DNA of 64,000 nt from Spongilla lacustris (GCA_949361645.1 OX442418.1:12248632-12312631), one strand, 5' to 3'. Counted from the stretch's first letter, positions 24,279 through 61,669 are shown. Notes: generated from the sequence alone by a model not told the origin. Program-made: numbers and translations.

Positions 24279-24482
24279 CTATCTTGGCGATAAATGGAAC
24301 AAACTCTTCATTACCTCTCAGGGGAAAGACAGAGCAACTGATTGGTGCGACCAAGGAGGGTAGGGCCAGCCATTTCCTCTGCTCATCCTCTTCCCTCACC
24401 CTGAAGCTGTGCTCCAGGATCGTGTACAGTATGCGTCCAATCCCAAAGGAGGGTTCTATCACCGAGGGAACAACATCCACCA
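24279..24482 (-). pseudogene. GARS1: Lone exon of glycyl-tRNA synthetase
   Basis: Glycyl-tRNA synthetase charges tRNA-Gly. This 204-base exon encodes VIEPSFGIGRILYTILEHSF, then REEDEQRKW, VAPISCSVFPL and EEFVPFIAKI. It corresponds to the class II motif 3 region (VIEPSFGLGR) and the start of the anticodon-binding domain. Acceptor (TTTCCCCTCAG) and donor (GTGAGG) are both good and the frame is open. The expected neighbouring exons on either side were not found within the flanking few kilobases, so I call it a duplicated fragment; a true gene with distant exons is possible. Confidence 0.65.
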
Positions 24483-24786
24483 CTGAGGGGAAAAAAAAAC
24501 ATATTGAATCAGATACCCCCAAAAATGTGACATAGAAGCAACAGTAATATACTACTGACATGAGAACCAATGAGATGTGCTTTCTTTATGATTTTCTGGA
24601 AGCATGCAACATTCTCTATGCAATGAAATGATTCTTTAAGTGTTAAAATCTGAGACTGTCTCTTATAAAATCATGCACCAATGTCCTGGAGACCTGCACA
24701 AGTCAGCAAGTTAAAGGGGCCGTCCCTAAGTGACATCACCCAAAATGGCAGAATTTGTACCCATCACATTTCTATGTGAAATGTCT

Positions 24787-25122
24787 TTAAGGCTTCCTGA
24801 ACTTTAGCTCAGTGTGGCAGGAGTTATTAATGATGGATTGAATGTCAGACATAACTTTGACTTGGTCACTAACTGCAGCACTTGAAGTGGAGGGGCAAAC
24901 AGAACTAACATTTGGCAAAGTAGTGCTCTGAGGTGCTACAGATGTTTGTTTTGACCACAAGTTCAGCAGTGATCCCTTGTTTTGTAGTTCTACACTTTTC
25001 AATTCCCAGAGAAATGCTGCTAGCTTATCCTTTTGGAAGCCTTCCCCTTTCTTTAGTGCAGTCCATTTGACATTGAACTCCTGCTGACAGACCTGCTTTG
25101 ACTTCTTTGGATAGGCTGCCAC
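24787..25122 (-). CDS. Uncharacterised 111-residue open frame
   Basis: Open frame starting MAAYPKKSKQVCQQEFN, with basic, tryptophan-containing words (KWTALKKGEG, LLNLWSKQ) and a serine/threonine-rich middle. The KQxCQxEFNxxW pattern recalls the N-terminal segments of sponge hAT-like or zinc-finger transposon proteins, but I cannot assign it. No splice context is clear. Confidence 0.3.
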   Translation of the reverse strand: MAAYPKKSKQVCQQEFNVKWTALKKGEGFQKDKLAAFLWELKSVELQNKGSLLNLWSKQTSVAPQSTTLPNVSSVCPSTSSAAVSDQVKVMSDIQSIINNSCHTELKFRKP

Positions 25123-26520
25123 ATATGCATTGTATAATGTAGCATAAAACAGGTGTCCTTTCAGCCATCACTACACTTAACTGTGACGAGAATAAAGGGT
25201 TATTTGTGATGTCACCTATCATCACCCCCTCCCCCGTCATCACAGACTATCACAAACATGGCTTCTGCATGATGACATGTATGGATGGTCCCAATGATAC
25301 CTATATGCATAACAATACATGTGTATAAGAAAAGGAAAATTAATAAACAGGATAATGTAACAAAGTTACATGTTATGACATGACTTCAAACAGATATAGC
25401 TTAAGTTAGCCCACTTGTATTGAAGTACGCATGAATTCATCAGTGCTCCTAAATAGATTCTCACTTGCAGAAGTGATTTAGCCGTGCATCACACGCTTAC
25501 AGCTACTGCAGAAGTTAGATGGATGAACACCAGAGACATCTGCACTGATTTGCATAAATGCAATATATAAGGCTGCTTGGAGGTTATTGCACTGAATTGA
25601 AATCATTGTGCTGGTAATACAGCATACATGTATTTCTTCTTACCTTTAACAGCAACTACATGTATAGCCTATTTCCACACACCCTGCATGCAGCACAACA
25701 GCAATCCTTGCCTGTGATAATCCGTTCCCTAGGCTGTTTACTAGTAATTGTTCATATTAAAACAAGGTAAAGCGATAAAAAATGGCCGCTTGTTCTTTTA
25801 AGCTTAATTGGGCGCTCCCATGTTGTGTAATGAAGTATAAAAATAGCCAGCTTACCTCTGAGAACTGTTCTGCAGCTGGTTGTGATAGCGCGTTTTTTTT
25901 ACGCAAGCTGAAGGGAATATGGGGTGAATGATATTGTGAAGGTATTGTAATGTAAAGGGAAGTATAAAAGAAGGCATCGACTGCTGACCGTGTCTATAAT
26001 TGGTCTCGTCCCCACACTCACATCCGGCAGCAGCGGATGGATTATCGCCGCTTCTCGAAAAAAAGTGCCTGATATGGACATTGCGAATGCATATCAGGCT
26101 GGGGACTAGACTATCCCATAAGGAAGTTTATTTCATAGTCTTTCGTTCCCACTACCGTAAATGCCTAATAAGTTTCAGTTGCGGACTTACAAGCTGATTA
26201 ACTGTGGATGCGCGCAGTGCTCGATTGTATTGAGGACAGCAAAATAAGTGAGCAGCTTCATATGGGAAGTTCAGTGGCGCATCTAGATATGGGGGGGGGG
26301 GGGGGGGGGAGGAGGATTTAGTTTGGAGGGGCGGGTGGAGTTAAACTCCTCTCGCTCGCCAGCAAGGTGTGTATATATATATGGGGGAGCGCTGCCTGTA
26401 AGCTTCCCCATTGGGGTCTGGGGCTCCGGCCCACCCGGGTGGAAAAAATCGCGATAATATCGCGATATTTTTAATCGCGGCGATTATCGCGATAATCGCC
26501 GACAAATCGCGCTAAACCCT
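25123..26520. other. Intergenic, no supported gene
   Basis: AT-rich sequence with a G tract at about 26291-26309. Just before the assembly gap there is a self-complementary stretch rich in ATCGCGATA words (26448-26510). Nothing coding is supported. Confidence 0.45.
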
Positions 26521-26720
26521 NNNNNNNNNNNNNNNNNNNNNNNNNNNNNNNNNNNNNNNNNNNNNNNNNNNNNNNNNNNNNNNNNNNNNNNNNNNNNNNN
26601 NNNNNNNNNNNNNNNNNNNNNNNNNNNNNNNNNNNNNNNNNNNNNNNNNNNNNNNNNNNNNNNNNNNNNNNNNNNNNNNNNNNNNNNNNNNNNNNNNNNN
26701 NNNNNNNNNNNNNNNNNNNN
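26521..26720. other. Assembly gap (200 N)
   Basis: 200 unknown bases. The true length is not known. The gap directly follows an ATCGCGAT-rich palindromic region, which may be why the assembly broke. Confidence 0.99.
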
Positions 26721-27227
26721 TATTTAAATACATGTATAGCACATGCATATGCATATATAATGCATGTGCATCCATATATATTTACGTAACTCCCCTCCTA
26801 GTATCATGCATCCTTGCAAGATTCTAAATGTTCGACGTAAATTCCATAACGGTATGGAGGTTTTCTAATTCACTGCGGACGAGGGGGTTGCATTTCTTCC
26901 ACGCCTTCATCACTGTCAGCTTCCACATAGCCCCCATCTTGAGTTTCAGTGCAACCTTCCGGAAATGGATCCATAGCCTGCGCGGCTTCCAAAATCACAT
27001 TTTGCTACCTCAAAGTATGTTGGAACCATTCGATTAACCATTCATTAATTTCGTTATTATCCGGACCTGTCCTAGGATCCTACGATTAGCACACGTGACT
27101 ATTTAGCCGACTGGGGGCGGGAAGGGGGGGGGGGGGGGGGGCAATGAAATCAGTACGAGACCCCCATAGTCCAATATTGTAGAGATGGTAATCCCCCGCC
27201 TCCCCATTGAGCGGAAGGCAATTTGAT

Positions 27228-27510
27228 CATTGGCGCGAAAATATGCACGTAGTTTGTTCAACTGTATCTTCGTATTAAATGGATGGCATATTGATAAAAA
27301 TTAACGAACAGAATGAGACTGGGACATGTATGCGCATGCACTGTGTGGGGAGGGATCGAGGTCTTATTGGAGTTCATGTATAGGTTGTGTAAGTATGTTA
27401 TGAGCTGCGTGATTCAAGATATTGTTCGTGCATAATCCGGTACAACGCTACACAGAACAAATCGATAGGTATAGGACCTCTCTACATACAGACCAAATTT
27501 GAACTGCTTA
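27228..27510. mobile_element. Diverged partial copy of the 56-kb foldback element
   Basis: Shares GGCGCGAA, CGTAGTTTGTTC, ACTGTATCT, ATTAACGAACAGAA and, after an interruption, ACAGAACAAA and CCAAATTTGA with one arm of 56305-57118. It is diverged and lacks the termini. A G tract (about 27126-27141) lies just before it. Confidence 0.55.
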
Positions 27511-27812
27511 CTTTTCTTGCTGTAGTGTTGTATTTCAGGCTACATTAATTGGTGTTACATGTAACATAATTATTTCTGTTCAGGTTGCTTTATGGGGAGT
27601 TGTATGTGCGAACAAGGTAAATATCCAAAGCTAATACATGCACATCATCTTCTTTAAAAAGGGTACCACATGTGAAGCCAGTATGAGCATTTTAGTACAA
27701 GTGGGAAAATAAATTCGGTAGAACTCGGTAGAACTGCATAAATTTAAAAAAAATTAAAATGTTGATGTTACTTATCTATAGCCATACTACATGATAGTAT
27801 CGAGGGCATATA

Positions 27813-28970
27813 ATGGCCAACCAACAGACATTCAACGTGGAGAGCATTATACAGAGGCTGCTTGAAGGTATTGGTGTTAACCATGTGTGCATGTAGTAAC
27901 TTTCACAATACAGTAGGAGGAAGCACACCTGTTCAATTGACTGAAAGTGAAATTCAAGGGTTGTGTCTTAAGTCACGTGAAATGTTTCTTAGACAACCTG
28001 TGCTCCTGGACTTAAAAGCTTCTCTGAAGGTTGTAGGTGAGGCATGTATGTGTTGGGATTTGCACACAGGTACATTCACAGTTGGACGGTCATCTCCTAG
28101 GTGACATCAATGGACAATACTACGACCTGTTAAGGATATTTGAAAATGGAGGGTTCCCCCCAGAGTCTAACTATCTGTTTTTAGGGAACTATGTGGGTTA
28201 TGGAAAGCAATCTATGGAAACTATATGTTTGTTGCTGGCATACAAGATCAAATACCCTGAGAACTTTTTTCTTCTCCGTGGAAACCATGAGTGTGGTAGT
28301 ATCAACTGCATAGGAGGATTATATCATGAATGTAAGTCTTTTTTAGGAATGCTAATGTTTTATCTCCAAATGTCTCCCATAACATCAATTACTGTACTGT
28401 GCATGTAGGCCATAGAGATACATAGCAATTACATAACACTTCCAAAGTACTGCATTACTGCCCCTGTAGCCATGATGTACCATGTCTTTTATCACAAGAA
28501 CCCAGATCTTATATCTCCAACACTGTAGGCAACAGGCAGTACAATATACGTTTATGGAAGGCATTCGCAGACTGTTTTAACTGTCTACCAGTTGCTGCCA
28601 TCATAGACAAGAAAATATTTTGCTGCCATGGTGGTATGTCATTATTGCATCTCACACTGGTTATTAGTCAGTTAACCATTCATATGTAGGGTTGTCTCCA
28701 GACCTTTATTCAATGGAGCAGATACATAGAATATTGCGTCCAACAGATGTTCCAGATCAGGGATTATTGTGCAATCTTCTATGGGCAGATCCTGATAAGG
28801 AAAGACCGGGATGGGGAGAAAATGGCAGAGGAGTGCCTGTAACTTTTGGGACAGAAATTGTTTCCAAATTTTTAGCCAAACATAACCTTGATATGATTTG
28901 TCGGAGTAACCAGGTAGCTATAGGGTCTTGGTATACATGCAGTGTTGGGAAGGTCTTGGTATACATGTAA
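27813..28970 (+). CDS. PP1-like serine/threonine phosphatase with substituted active-site residues
   Basis: Exons 27813-27867, 27914-28036, 28101-28331, 28529-28633 and 28690-28970; all phases close (264 residues, against about 330 in PP1). The family removes phosphate from Ser/Thr using two metal ions. Conserved blocks are [74 protein letters not shown] and [11 protein letters not shown]. However, GDIHG reads GDING (about 61-64), GDYVDRG reads GNYVGYG (about 88-94) and CRAHQ reads CRSNQ (about 241-245). In PP1 numbering this is H66N, D92N, D95G, R96Y and H248N, which removes three metal ligands and the phosphate-binding arginine. The C-terminal part with the SAPNYC motif is missing; the frame runs through a possible donor at 28914 to a stop. 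Likely a pseudophosphatase or a young pseudogene. A possible 5' exon at 27583-27618 is unproven. Confidence 0.78.
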
Positions 28971-29344
28971 TGTTAGGGCAACCAGGTAGATGAGATGTTT
29001 GGTTGCTCCTTTCAGGTCTGTTAAGGTGTGGTGGTTGTTGCCTTCATACACCCACTCATCCAATCTAACAGACATTTAAAAATCAAGATAAAGAGGAAAG
29101 GTTCGGTGAGTGATAAGTTGCTTGATATTGCTTATCTGTTCATGAAGAAAGTAGGAGAAAATACGTTAATAACATTACTGCAGATGCAGGATTTGTAGGC
29201 ACAACTGTTCAGAAGAAGTATGTTTTGATTGTTAATATTTGCATAGGAATGTACAACGTTAAACAACCCACTCACTTGCAATGTGATAACATTATTTTAT
29301 TGCATTTTATTTGGTTTTGCATTTCACACATGAGGAATATGTAA
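28971..29344. other. 3' flank of the PP1-like gene, no exon found
   Basis: I searched for the missing PP1 C-terminal exon (SAPNYC, DNAGAMM-type words) and did not see it in this interval or up to the MITE that follows. The sequence is AT-rich. Confidence 0.4.
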
Positions 29345-29560
29345 CTGAGAACGTTTTTGTGGTGTAAAAAGGAAGGGAAGAAGGGATTGAAGACCACGAT
29401 AAACACAATATTCCTATATTTAGCACTACTGTAGAACAGCATAACATTAATGTTGCTAAATATAGTGTTTATCGTATCTCCAATCCCTTATTTTTATGCT
29501 ACCATTGCCTTCAAATGATGTATACATGTACCACTAACTCTCTCAGAGAGGTTTCATTAT
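29345..29560. mobile_element. MITE family A, copy 4
   Basis: Left arm GTGGTGTAAAAAGGAAGGGA, loop with TATTTAGCACTACTGTAGAA, right arm TGCTAAATATAG and then ATTGCCTTCAAATGATGTAT. The right terminus ACTAACTCTCTCAGAGAGG matches the family. The left terminus is degraded. Confidence 0.75.
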
Positions 29561-30549
29561 TATTATTTTTATTAGTGACTATATTGCACAACCTGTACAT
29601 TCAAGGACAATAAATAGGTTTTTGTGACAAAATCCAGCCTTTGTAATGTCATGTTATTATTGAATGTTCACTGCCTTGCTAACAGCTCAGTTCGATTCTA
29701 CATGTGAATACTGTCACAACCAGACACCTGCTTTTGTTCAAATTCTGCATTGTACCAAACTTCGGAGGACTCTACTAGTAATTCGTCGTCTCACTTTCGT
29801 TATTCTTCTTGTCATTTAGCTCTCCTCTTTGAGGGACTCTTTCGTCCCCATGAAGGCATTTTAAGAAAAGCAACTTTGCTAGCCAAAAGTGGTGAGCAAA
29901 GCTGTGGTTAAATAGACATATTGGTGCTTTTAAAACCGTTCCTATCCCAAGTTACTGTACACTCACCCAGGAAGAAGTCAATGACTATGGAGAAAAATCG
30001 GTCTGGAAAAGCAAACTGTGAACAAACATAAAAATGATCATCTTAACTTCTAGTTTGATAGCTAAACTGTCTGATTCTTGGAACATGTGGGGCATGTTTT
30101 TAAATGATTTCATGACATCCTATATGGTAGGTTCAAATATACATGAGATCAAATGAATATTCATGCCCACCTTCATTCCTCTCTCATCTACTTCAGTATT
30201 AATCATATCATCTCCAAGTGTGACATTAATTAACAAGAACGTGATATAACACATACATGTACATGATATGACATATCCTCTGTATATAATAATTCTTCTA
30301 TGACAAAACAGTTGACCACTTGACCATTCATTGTGAGACAAATTATGTGGTATATGTGCATAACTCCTTGATACTACAAATTAATTTACTCTATGAGATT
30401 TGTTTTATTGATTCATTCATTAAATTCAATAATTCGGACTCAATTATGTCTTGTACTGATTTTTTTTTTCAAATCATTGATTTGAAATGTAATGCACATG
30501 CAATAATATAGAGATACAAATGCAAACACAAATTGTCTCCTGAACTTTT

Positions 30550-30960
30550 AAAACATGTTGCACACCTTGTTAGCAGAGCTCTAACATTGGCCCTCATAAG
30601 AGTTATGCTGAGCTTGCCATAGAGTTCAGTTCAGCTGAGAAGCTAATCGTGATCCAAGTCAGGATAGTGTTTGCTTTGCTTTAGATCCCCAACACCCATA
30701 ATGCTCAACTGCAAGGTTCATTTGTCATGTTTTCTCTGTTCCGTGGCATAAGCTGCAGACACTCGCTTGACAAAATCTGATGCAACAGAAAAATCAAGCG
30801 CAGCTGGCTTGCCTAATGACTAATTAGGAATCAGAACATCATCAGCTGGTGGTGTGTGTCCTACCCACCTCAACTTCCTATCAGGTAACATCTGCAAGGT
30901 GACAGGACTCTACCAAGTAATCATATTAATATGACCATATCACCACCATGTTTGCATAGC
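30550..30960 (-). pseudogene. Retroelement reverse-transcriptase C-terminal tail, remnant 3
   Basis: On the - strand, frames read PADDVLIPN, a stop, SLGKPAALDFSVAS, then AAYATEQRKHDK. In another frame follow LEHYGCWGSKAKQTL and GSRLASQLN, then LYGKLSITLMRANVRALLTR. These phrases occur in this order in the tail of invertebrate retroelement RT proteins. Stops and frame changes show decay. Confidence 0.65.
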
Positions 30961-31827
30961 AACTTGGAATTCATTGGGCACAAGGTGGGACTGTGCTCCT
31001 ATTGGCCTATTTATTCTATTTATAATAAATAGGCCTATGTGTGAGGATATTACCGATAACCAAGCTGAAGCATGGTGTGATGTTACCAAAAGTACGCAAG
31101 CTTTATCCAGGATGGAAGCTGAGTTATATAATTTGGTGATAGAGCTTGGATTTTAATTTATTTATTTTTACACATCTAATAAAAAAATCCAACTGTTGTA
31201 TTGCCTGTTCTGTAAGTTTATAATGATGTAGGTCATAGCTGATAGACATATCAAACAACAGTAGAGAAATGGATGCCGAAAACCTGCATTTCTATTTATA
31301 ATAAATAGGCCTATGTGTAAGACTTGGCCCTAGAGATTAAAGGGTGAGTTGCATAAAAGTCATCGATGGCTTACATCAATTACTTCAGCAGTTTACAGCT
31401 TTAGAATATTGTATCAGTGCATAACATTAGTTCCATGCACACCCACCAATTCAGTACATCAAAATTGAGTCTGAATTATAACGAATACATCAGACCAACT
31501 TACAAAATAAAGCATGATCAATTTGATAATGCATGAAATAAAATTCTACTGCTTAATTTGACTGCCACATTTCGATTCACTTCCTTGACTACTTTATAGT
31601 CACCAATACATGAGTTAGGTCAGTAACAGAAGGGGGGGCATAAGTGTCTCTGGATCAGAAAACTGAGATACACACTGAAAAGAGCCAAGTACAAATTTTC
31701 AATATCTATGAAAATATTATTTATGGGGTAAAGACTTTTTCCCTTTAGTATTACCACTGCTTATTAGTGACCTCGAGCTACCATAAGCTATTTTTGCATA
31801 TTATATGTGTGTTGTTTTCTCACTTAG
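30961..31827. other. Non-coding, two copies of a short palindromic repeat
   Basis: The phrase CTATTTATAATAAATAGGCC occurs at about 31014 and again at about 31292, each containing the palindrome CTATTTATAATAAATAG. No exon is supported before the first FN3 exon. Confidence 0.45.
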
Positions 31828-32100
31828 TTTCAACTGGACTGAAGGCAGACAGTATCAAAAATAAATCTGTAACCATATCTTGGCAGCCACCATGTGATGG
31901 GAATGGTATAGTAAGAGGTTATCAAGTCAGCTACACTCCACATGGCAAAAGTGAATGTCTTTATGATTTTGTTGGGAACACTACCAGTACTGAGCTGACC
32001 TGTCTTAAACCATACACTACATACACCATACGTGTGAGGGCAAAGACAGTGGATTATGGGGACTACAGTGATCCTATCATAGTCAAAACACATGAAGATG
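31828..32100 (+). CDS. Fibronectin type III domain exon 1
   Basis: One phase 1-1 exon of 273 bases encoding a whole FN3 domain, an extracellular adhesion/receptor module. Visible hallmarks are the strand B tryptophan (VTISWQPP), strand C tyrosine (GYQVSYTPH), LKPYTTYTIRVRAKT and the closing DYSDPIIVKT. The acceptor CTCACTTAG and donor GTAAGTG are strong. Symmetric FN3 exons of this type build sponge cell-surface receptors. The rest of the host gene was not identified. A second, tandem copy follows 1 kb downstream. Confidence 0.75.
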
Positions 32101-32828
32101 GTAAGTGAACAGCACTATCAGTAGGTCATATCTGTTTTGTGCCCTGCTGCAAGAATTCGGCATGAATTCATCAAAGCCCCACCTATGATGTCATTAAACT
32201 ATGAACCTATAACGTAAAGGAAGGTGTAGAAAGAGGTGAATACAGCATCATATACTTTACTCCAGAAATGCTACTGGAAGTAAAAGATTAGCGTGATTTA
32301 TTTTTAAAAGTTTCTTCTAAAGAGTTAAGGCTTTGGTGCTCACTGTGTAAAGAAGTGGTACATACATGTATATGTATTTAGCATAAATATAATTTTAGTT
32401 ATTGCTGCATTAACTTAACACTGTTATCACTATTAACCATGCAACACTTGATGACAATGTTCCATTGAGGCTCCACCTTTTTAGGTACAAAGTTTGTTGA
32501 CCTCAAGACAAAGGGCAGAAAAAATCCCATAACAAATTTTACAAAGCCTTGGGACTGTTTGTGAAATAATGGTAGGAAAGTTGTTAGCTGCATTCTTATA
32601 TTCATGAGATTTCATGTACAACCTCTTGCACAAAAAAATATGATCACCAGGCTGATAAGTGCAACCATTATTGAGTCTCCAGAATATGGCTAGCTAGTCT
32701 CCTAATTTTATATAAAATAAATACAATATAATGTTATCTCAAAATTGGGCTTTGCAAAATGCACTATTGTAACCCCACACATACGCTATTTGTCATATTG
32801 TGCAAACATGTTTGTTCTTCTCATTTAG

Positions 32829-33106
32829 TTCCTTCTTCTCCTAATGGATTGAAAGCAAAGAGTATCTATACCACATCCATAACCATATCTTGGCAGCCAC
32901 CACGTGATGTGAATGGTATATTAAGAGGTTATCAAGTCAGCTACGCTCCACATCATGGAAGTGAATGTCTTTTTGATGTTGCTGGAAACACTACTAGTAC
33001 TAAGCTGACCTCACTTAAAACACATACTCAGTACACCATACGTGTGAGGGCCAAGACAGTGAATTTTGGTGAATACAGCGATCCTATCATTGTCAACACA
33101 TCATGA
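32829..33106 (+). CDS. Fibronectin type III domain exon 2, frame lost at its end
   Basis: Tandem copy of the FN3 exon at 31828, with the same acceptor type (CTCATTTAG) and the core words TISWQPPRD, GYQVSYAPHH and YTIRVRAKTVNFGEYSDP. Near its end one extra base relative to copy 1 shifts the frame to TGA. The donor position reads GCAAGA where copy 1 has GTAAGT. It is therefore either a new terminal exon or a decayed duplicate. Confidence 0.65.
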
Positions 33107-33491
33107 AGATGGCAAGAAAGAGAATTGTTAAGCTGTTTAGCATTCTATATTACTTAACTATGTTATGTTTTATTACTTCGCAGCTGTAGGTCTTACAAAT
33201 TTATAAAACCTGTTAGTGCAAGATATGCAATGAAATATTTTACAAGACATTATTTTGTTTTAACATGGTGCAAATATATATATATATATTATAATATTAA
33301 TAATATAGTAATTAGTGGAGTAGGAATGGATTATGGTGCTGGGCTACTTTATTTCATTCTTTAATTTGTTTCCTCTTTGCTGTAAAATGAGGTTATTATT
33401 ATAAAAAATGTCGATAACCAACCATGTATCTATTATAAGAGGTAATGAATGGAAGGTTTAAATTTCTATAGCTTTGACCACTGTATCAATA
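33107..33491. other. Convergent intergenic region between FN3 and INF2-like genes
   Basis: AT-rich sequence with a short (TA)n run (about 33277-33290). No coding signal. The INF2-like 3' end enters from the right. Confidence 0.5.
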
Positions 33492-33497
33492 TTTATT
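33492..33497 (-). terminator. Polyadenylation signal AATAAA for the INF2-like gene
   Basis: On the - strand AATAAA lies about 180 bases after the stop codon at 33679, followed by AT-rich sequence. Position and strand fit cleavage of the INF2-like transcript. Confidence 0.5.
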
Positions 33498-33678
33498 GAA
33501 CACAATATCATAATATGCTGAAACATGTATCAACTTTACATGATCATGATATCATGAAGATTGTTTGATTTTGAAAATGACATGAAATAAGCAACACCAA
33601 ATTAAGGCAACAGAGAAAGGACACTCCATTGGTATGACCAACAATTCAAATGCCACCAGATTGGGCAGGGTAGGAGGG

Positions 33679-42507
<8,829 letters not shown>

Positions 42508-42669
42508 TAATAAGCTTTTGCATACAGCAAGCTAGCTAAGCGATAGGTTACAAATATGTACACGCAAGAATGATACCGGATGCCAAAAAGTAATATTCTA
42601 AACAACTGGGCCAAATTCATATTACGCAACATGTAATACAAAAAACGCCTACGCAGAGGGTAGTTTCTT
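42508..42669 (-). promoter_or_regulatory. 162-base spacer between CCDC47 stop and INF2-like start
   Basis: Must hold the CCDC47 3' UTR start and the INF2-like 5' leader. No AATAAA or ATTAAA is seen on the - strand in this interval, and no TATA box is evident. The two genes share one orientation. Confidence 0.5.
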
Positions 42670-59530
<16,861 letters not shown>

Positions 59531-60231
59531 GGTATTCCTCCACGTGCAAATTAAAGTCTCCTCTCACCTCCCTCGTCTATTTAAGCGTATCCCCAACCCT
59601 AAAAAATAATAATGATAATAATTACACAGACCCAGTCCCATCGTATTCATTATCTCTTTTGTCACGAAATGTATAGGTACATTCAGAGCGATGCATTCAA
59701 ATCAACGTTGTACAACCTATAAATGAACAATTAAACTAACAAACAAACAAACAAAAAACTCTCTTTGAGCAATCATATTGCATTATATTGCATTTTGGGC
59801 GTGTAGGATTTTAAGTGGTCACTAGGGTGGTGGTGGAAGGTAATAACGCTATGGGGGACTGGAACCAAAAAATTCATTTAATCTCTGTAGTATAGTTATA
59901 TTGTATTTCAAGAACACACTATATTACCATCTCACACTTTTTTACGCTACTCAACCCTACGTCAAATGTACTTTCTTGAACATAAGTTTCAATTCTTTTC
60001 TTTCACCACACCCCTCTATTTCAAAATAACCAACTAACCACCGGCCAATGTATTCTAAACACAGGTTATAATAAAAGTTATTGAGTCTTCTCTTTGCCAC
60101 AAATGGCCAATTGTACACACTAAGGCTTTACTGTTATTTTAAACTACTAGCATATACCGGTATATAAATGTCATTTATTTTATAAAACTACAAATATTTT
60201 AACAATAGTGTTAAGCTGAGATTATTATTGA
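59531..60231. other. CCDC47 5' flank, no gene
   Basis: AT-rich upstream sequence. The CCDC47 ATG (59530) is preceded on the - strand by ATACC, an acceptable start context. A TATA box was not identified with confidence. Confidence 0.4.
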
Positions 60232-60372
60232 CAACTATTATGATAATGTGCAAAAGTATGCTATATATAGGCTGCTGAAGGGTGATCAGCTAGAGATGTA
60301 ATTTAATGAATAATGATACACTACCCTTCAGTAGCCTATATAGCATACTTTTGCACATTATCATAATAGTTG
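60232..60372. mobile_element. Small foldback element, about 51-base arms
   Basis: Arms 60232-60283 and 60323-60372 are near-perfect complements (CAACTATTATGATAATGTGC outward, CTGAAGGGT / ACCCTTCAG inward), with a 39-base AT-rich loop. Non-coding. Confidence 0.85.
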
Positions 60373-61669
60373 TGTTGCACCTCATTACCGAAGGATAACA
60401 GTCCAACCAAAAGATGGAAGAGGTACAAATCAGACAGGGCTAGTATCCATTGTATAGTTCCTACCATCAGCCTTGGCTTGCACTTACATGTAGAACTACA
60501 AGAATTTAACACAGGAGTTAAAATGGTGGCTTGGGGTTAATCCATGTGTGGGTTTTGATAGGAATTTGATGGCTTGCCCTCTTTGTCCAGGTAATTCACT
60601 TGACCCTTTGGGGTATCATTACCATTACCTGCAAGAGAGGTGGTGATGTCACTTTGATGCATAATGCAGCTATACATATATACCTTCCATAGAGCTGGTT
60701 TGTCATCACATCTTGAAGTTGGTAGTGGCTGGGGTCAGGACTGCTCAAGACTCATACAGATACACTTTTCTGTCGTTTGAGGAACGAATTAGACAGAAAA
60801 TATGCTCCTATACGAATGCAGTTTGAGAGTAGCCAACAGTGATGGTGCTAATATGTGCAGAGGGTATGATGCAAGATAATGTCGATATGATGGTGCAAGG
60901 TCATGTGGATAGGTATCGATATGATGATGCAAGGTCAAGGGACAGTTAAGGCCTCATGGCAAGCTGTTGATGAGTGGTGTATTTGCGTGCGCATAGTAGC
61001 CATGTGGTCTGGTAGTATAAGAGAGGGACTTCGGGGGTATGTAAGCAATCTAGGCATTGAGTGCACGTTACTGTGGTGGCAACCCCCCCTCCCCCCCCCC
61101 CCCCCCCCCCTTAATTTGCCAAAAGCAACCTATGGTGGGTTGTGGGGTCTTTGCACATGCAGGTTCAAAGTTGGAGGTACGAAACTGAAGCAGCCTGGTA
61201 CAAAAAGATGAGGCAGACTAGCCACCAGGAATCAAGTGGTCCTGTTGCTATCATGTTGTTTATTTTGGGTGTTAGGTACAAAAAGATAGCCACAAGGAAT
61301 CAAGTGGTCCTGTTGCTATCATGTTGTTTTTTTTGGGTGTTAGGCAGAGCAGTATTAACATGGTTTTTTCCTCACTAAGTGAGGTTTTTTTCCCTTGAGG
61401 TGGTATGGGTCTACCACCTCAAAATTAGGTCAAATCTAGTTATAGGTAGCTGGCCCCTGCTCTGCGTAGGTAGGTAGATCTATATGTATGATGGCAGTGG
61501 TACGTTGTAGAGTTGGTAATGACAGTGACGTGCACAGCAGATGCGGCACCAATTATATGTCAAGTGGGTTGGGTGAAGCGAGCATGATATAGGAGCAGAC
61601 ATCCTTATCATCAATTAGAACAATGGCATCTCAGCAGCCTGCAATGTCACTGCTACATCAAATTCTAGT
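60373..61669. other. Intergenic, with a C tract and a 64-base tandem duplication
   Basis: A C-homopolymer run lies at about 61085-61110. The segment CAAGTGGTCCTGTTGCTATC is repeated 64-65 bases apart (about 61232 and 61297), with matching flanks. Short hairpins are at 61370-61386 (CCTCACTAAGTGAGG) and 61398-61425. No gene. Confidence 0.5.

Noticed and set aside
26448..26512. ATCGCGATA-rich palindromic run as a replication origin or operator
   Set aside because: It borders the assembly gap and has no supporting context; more likely a simple repeat.
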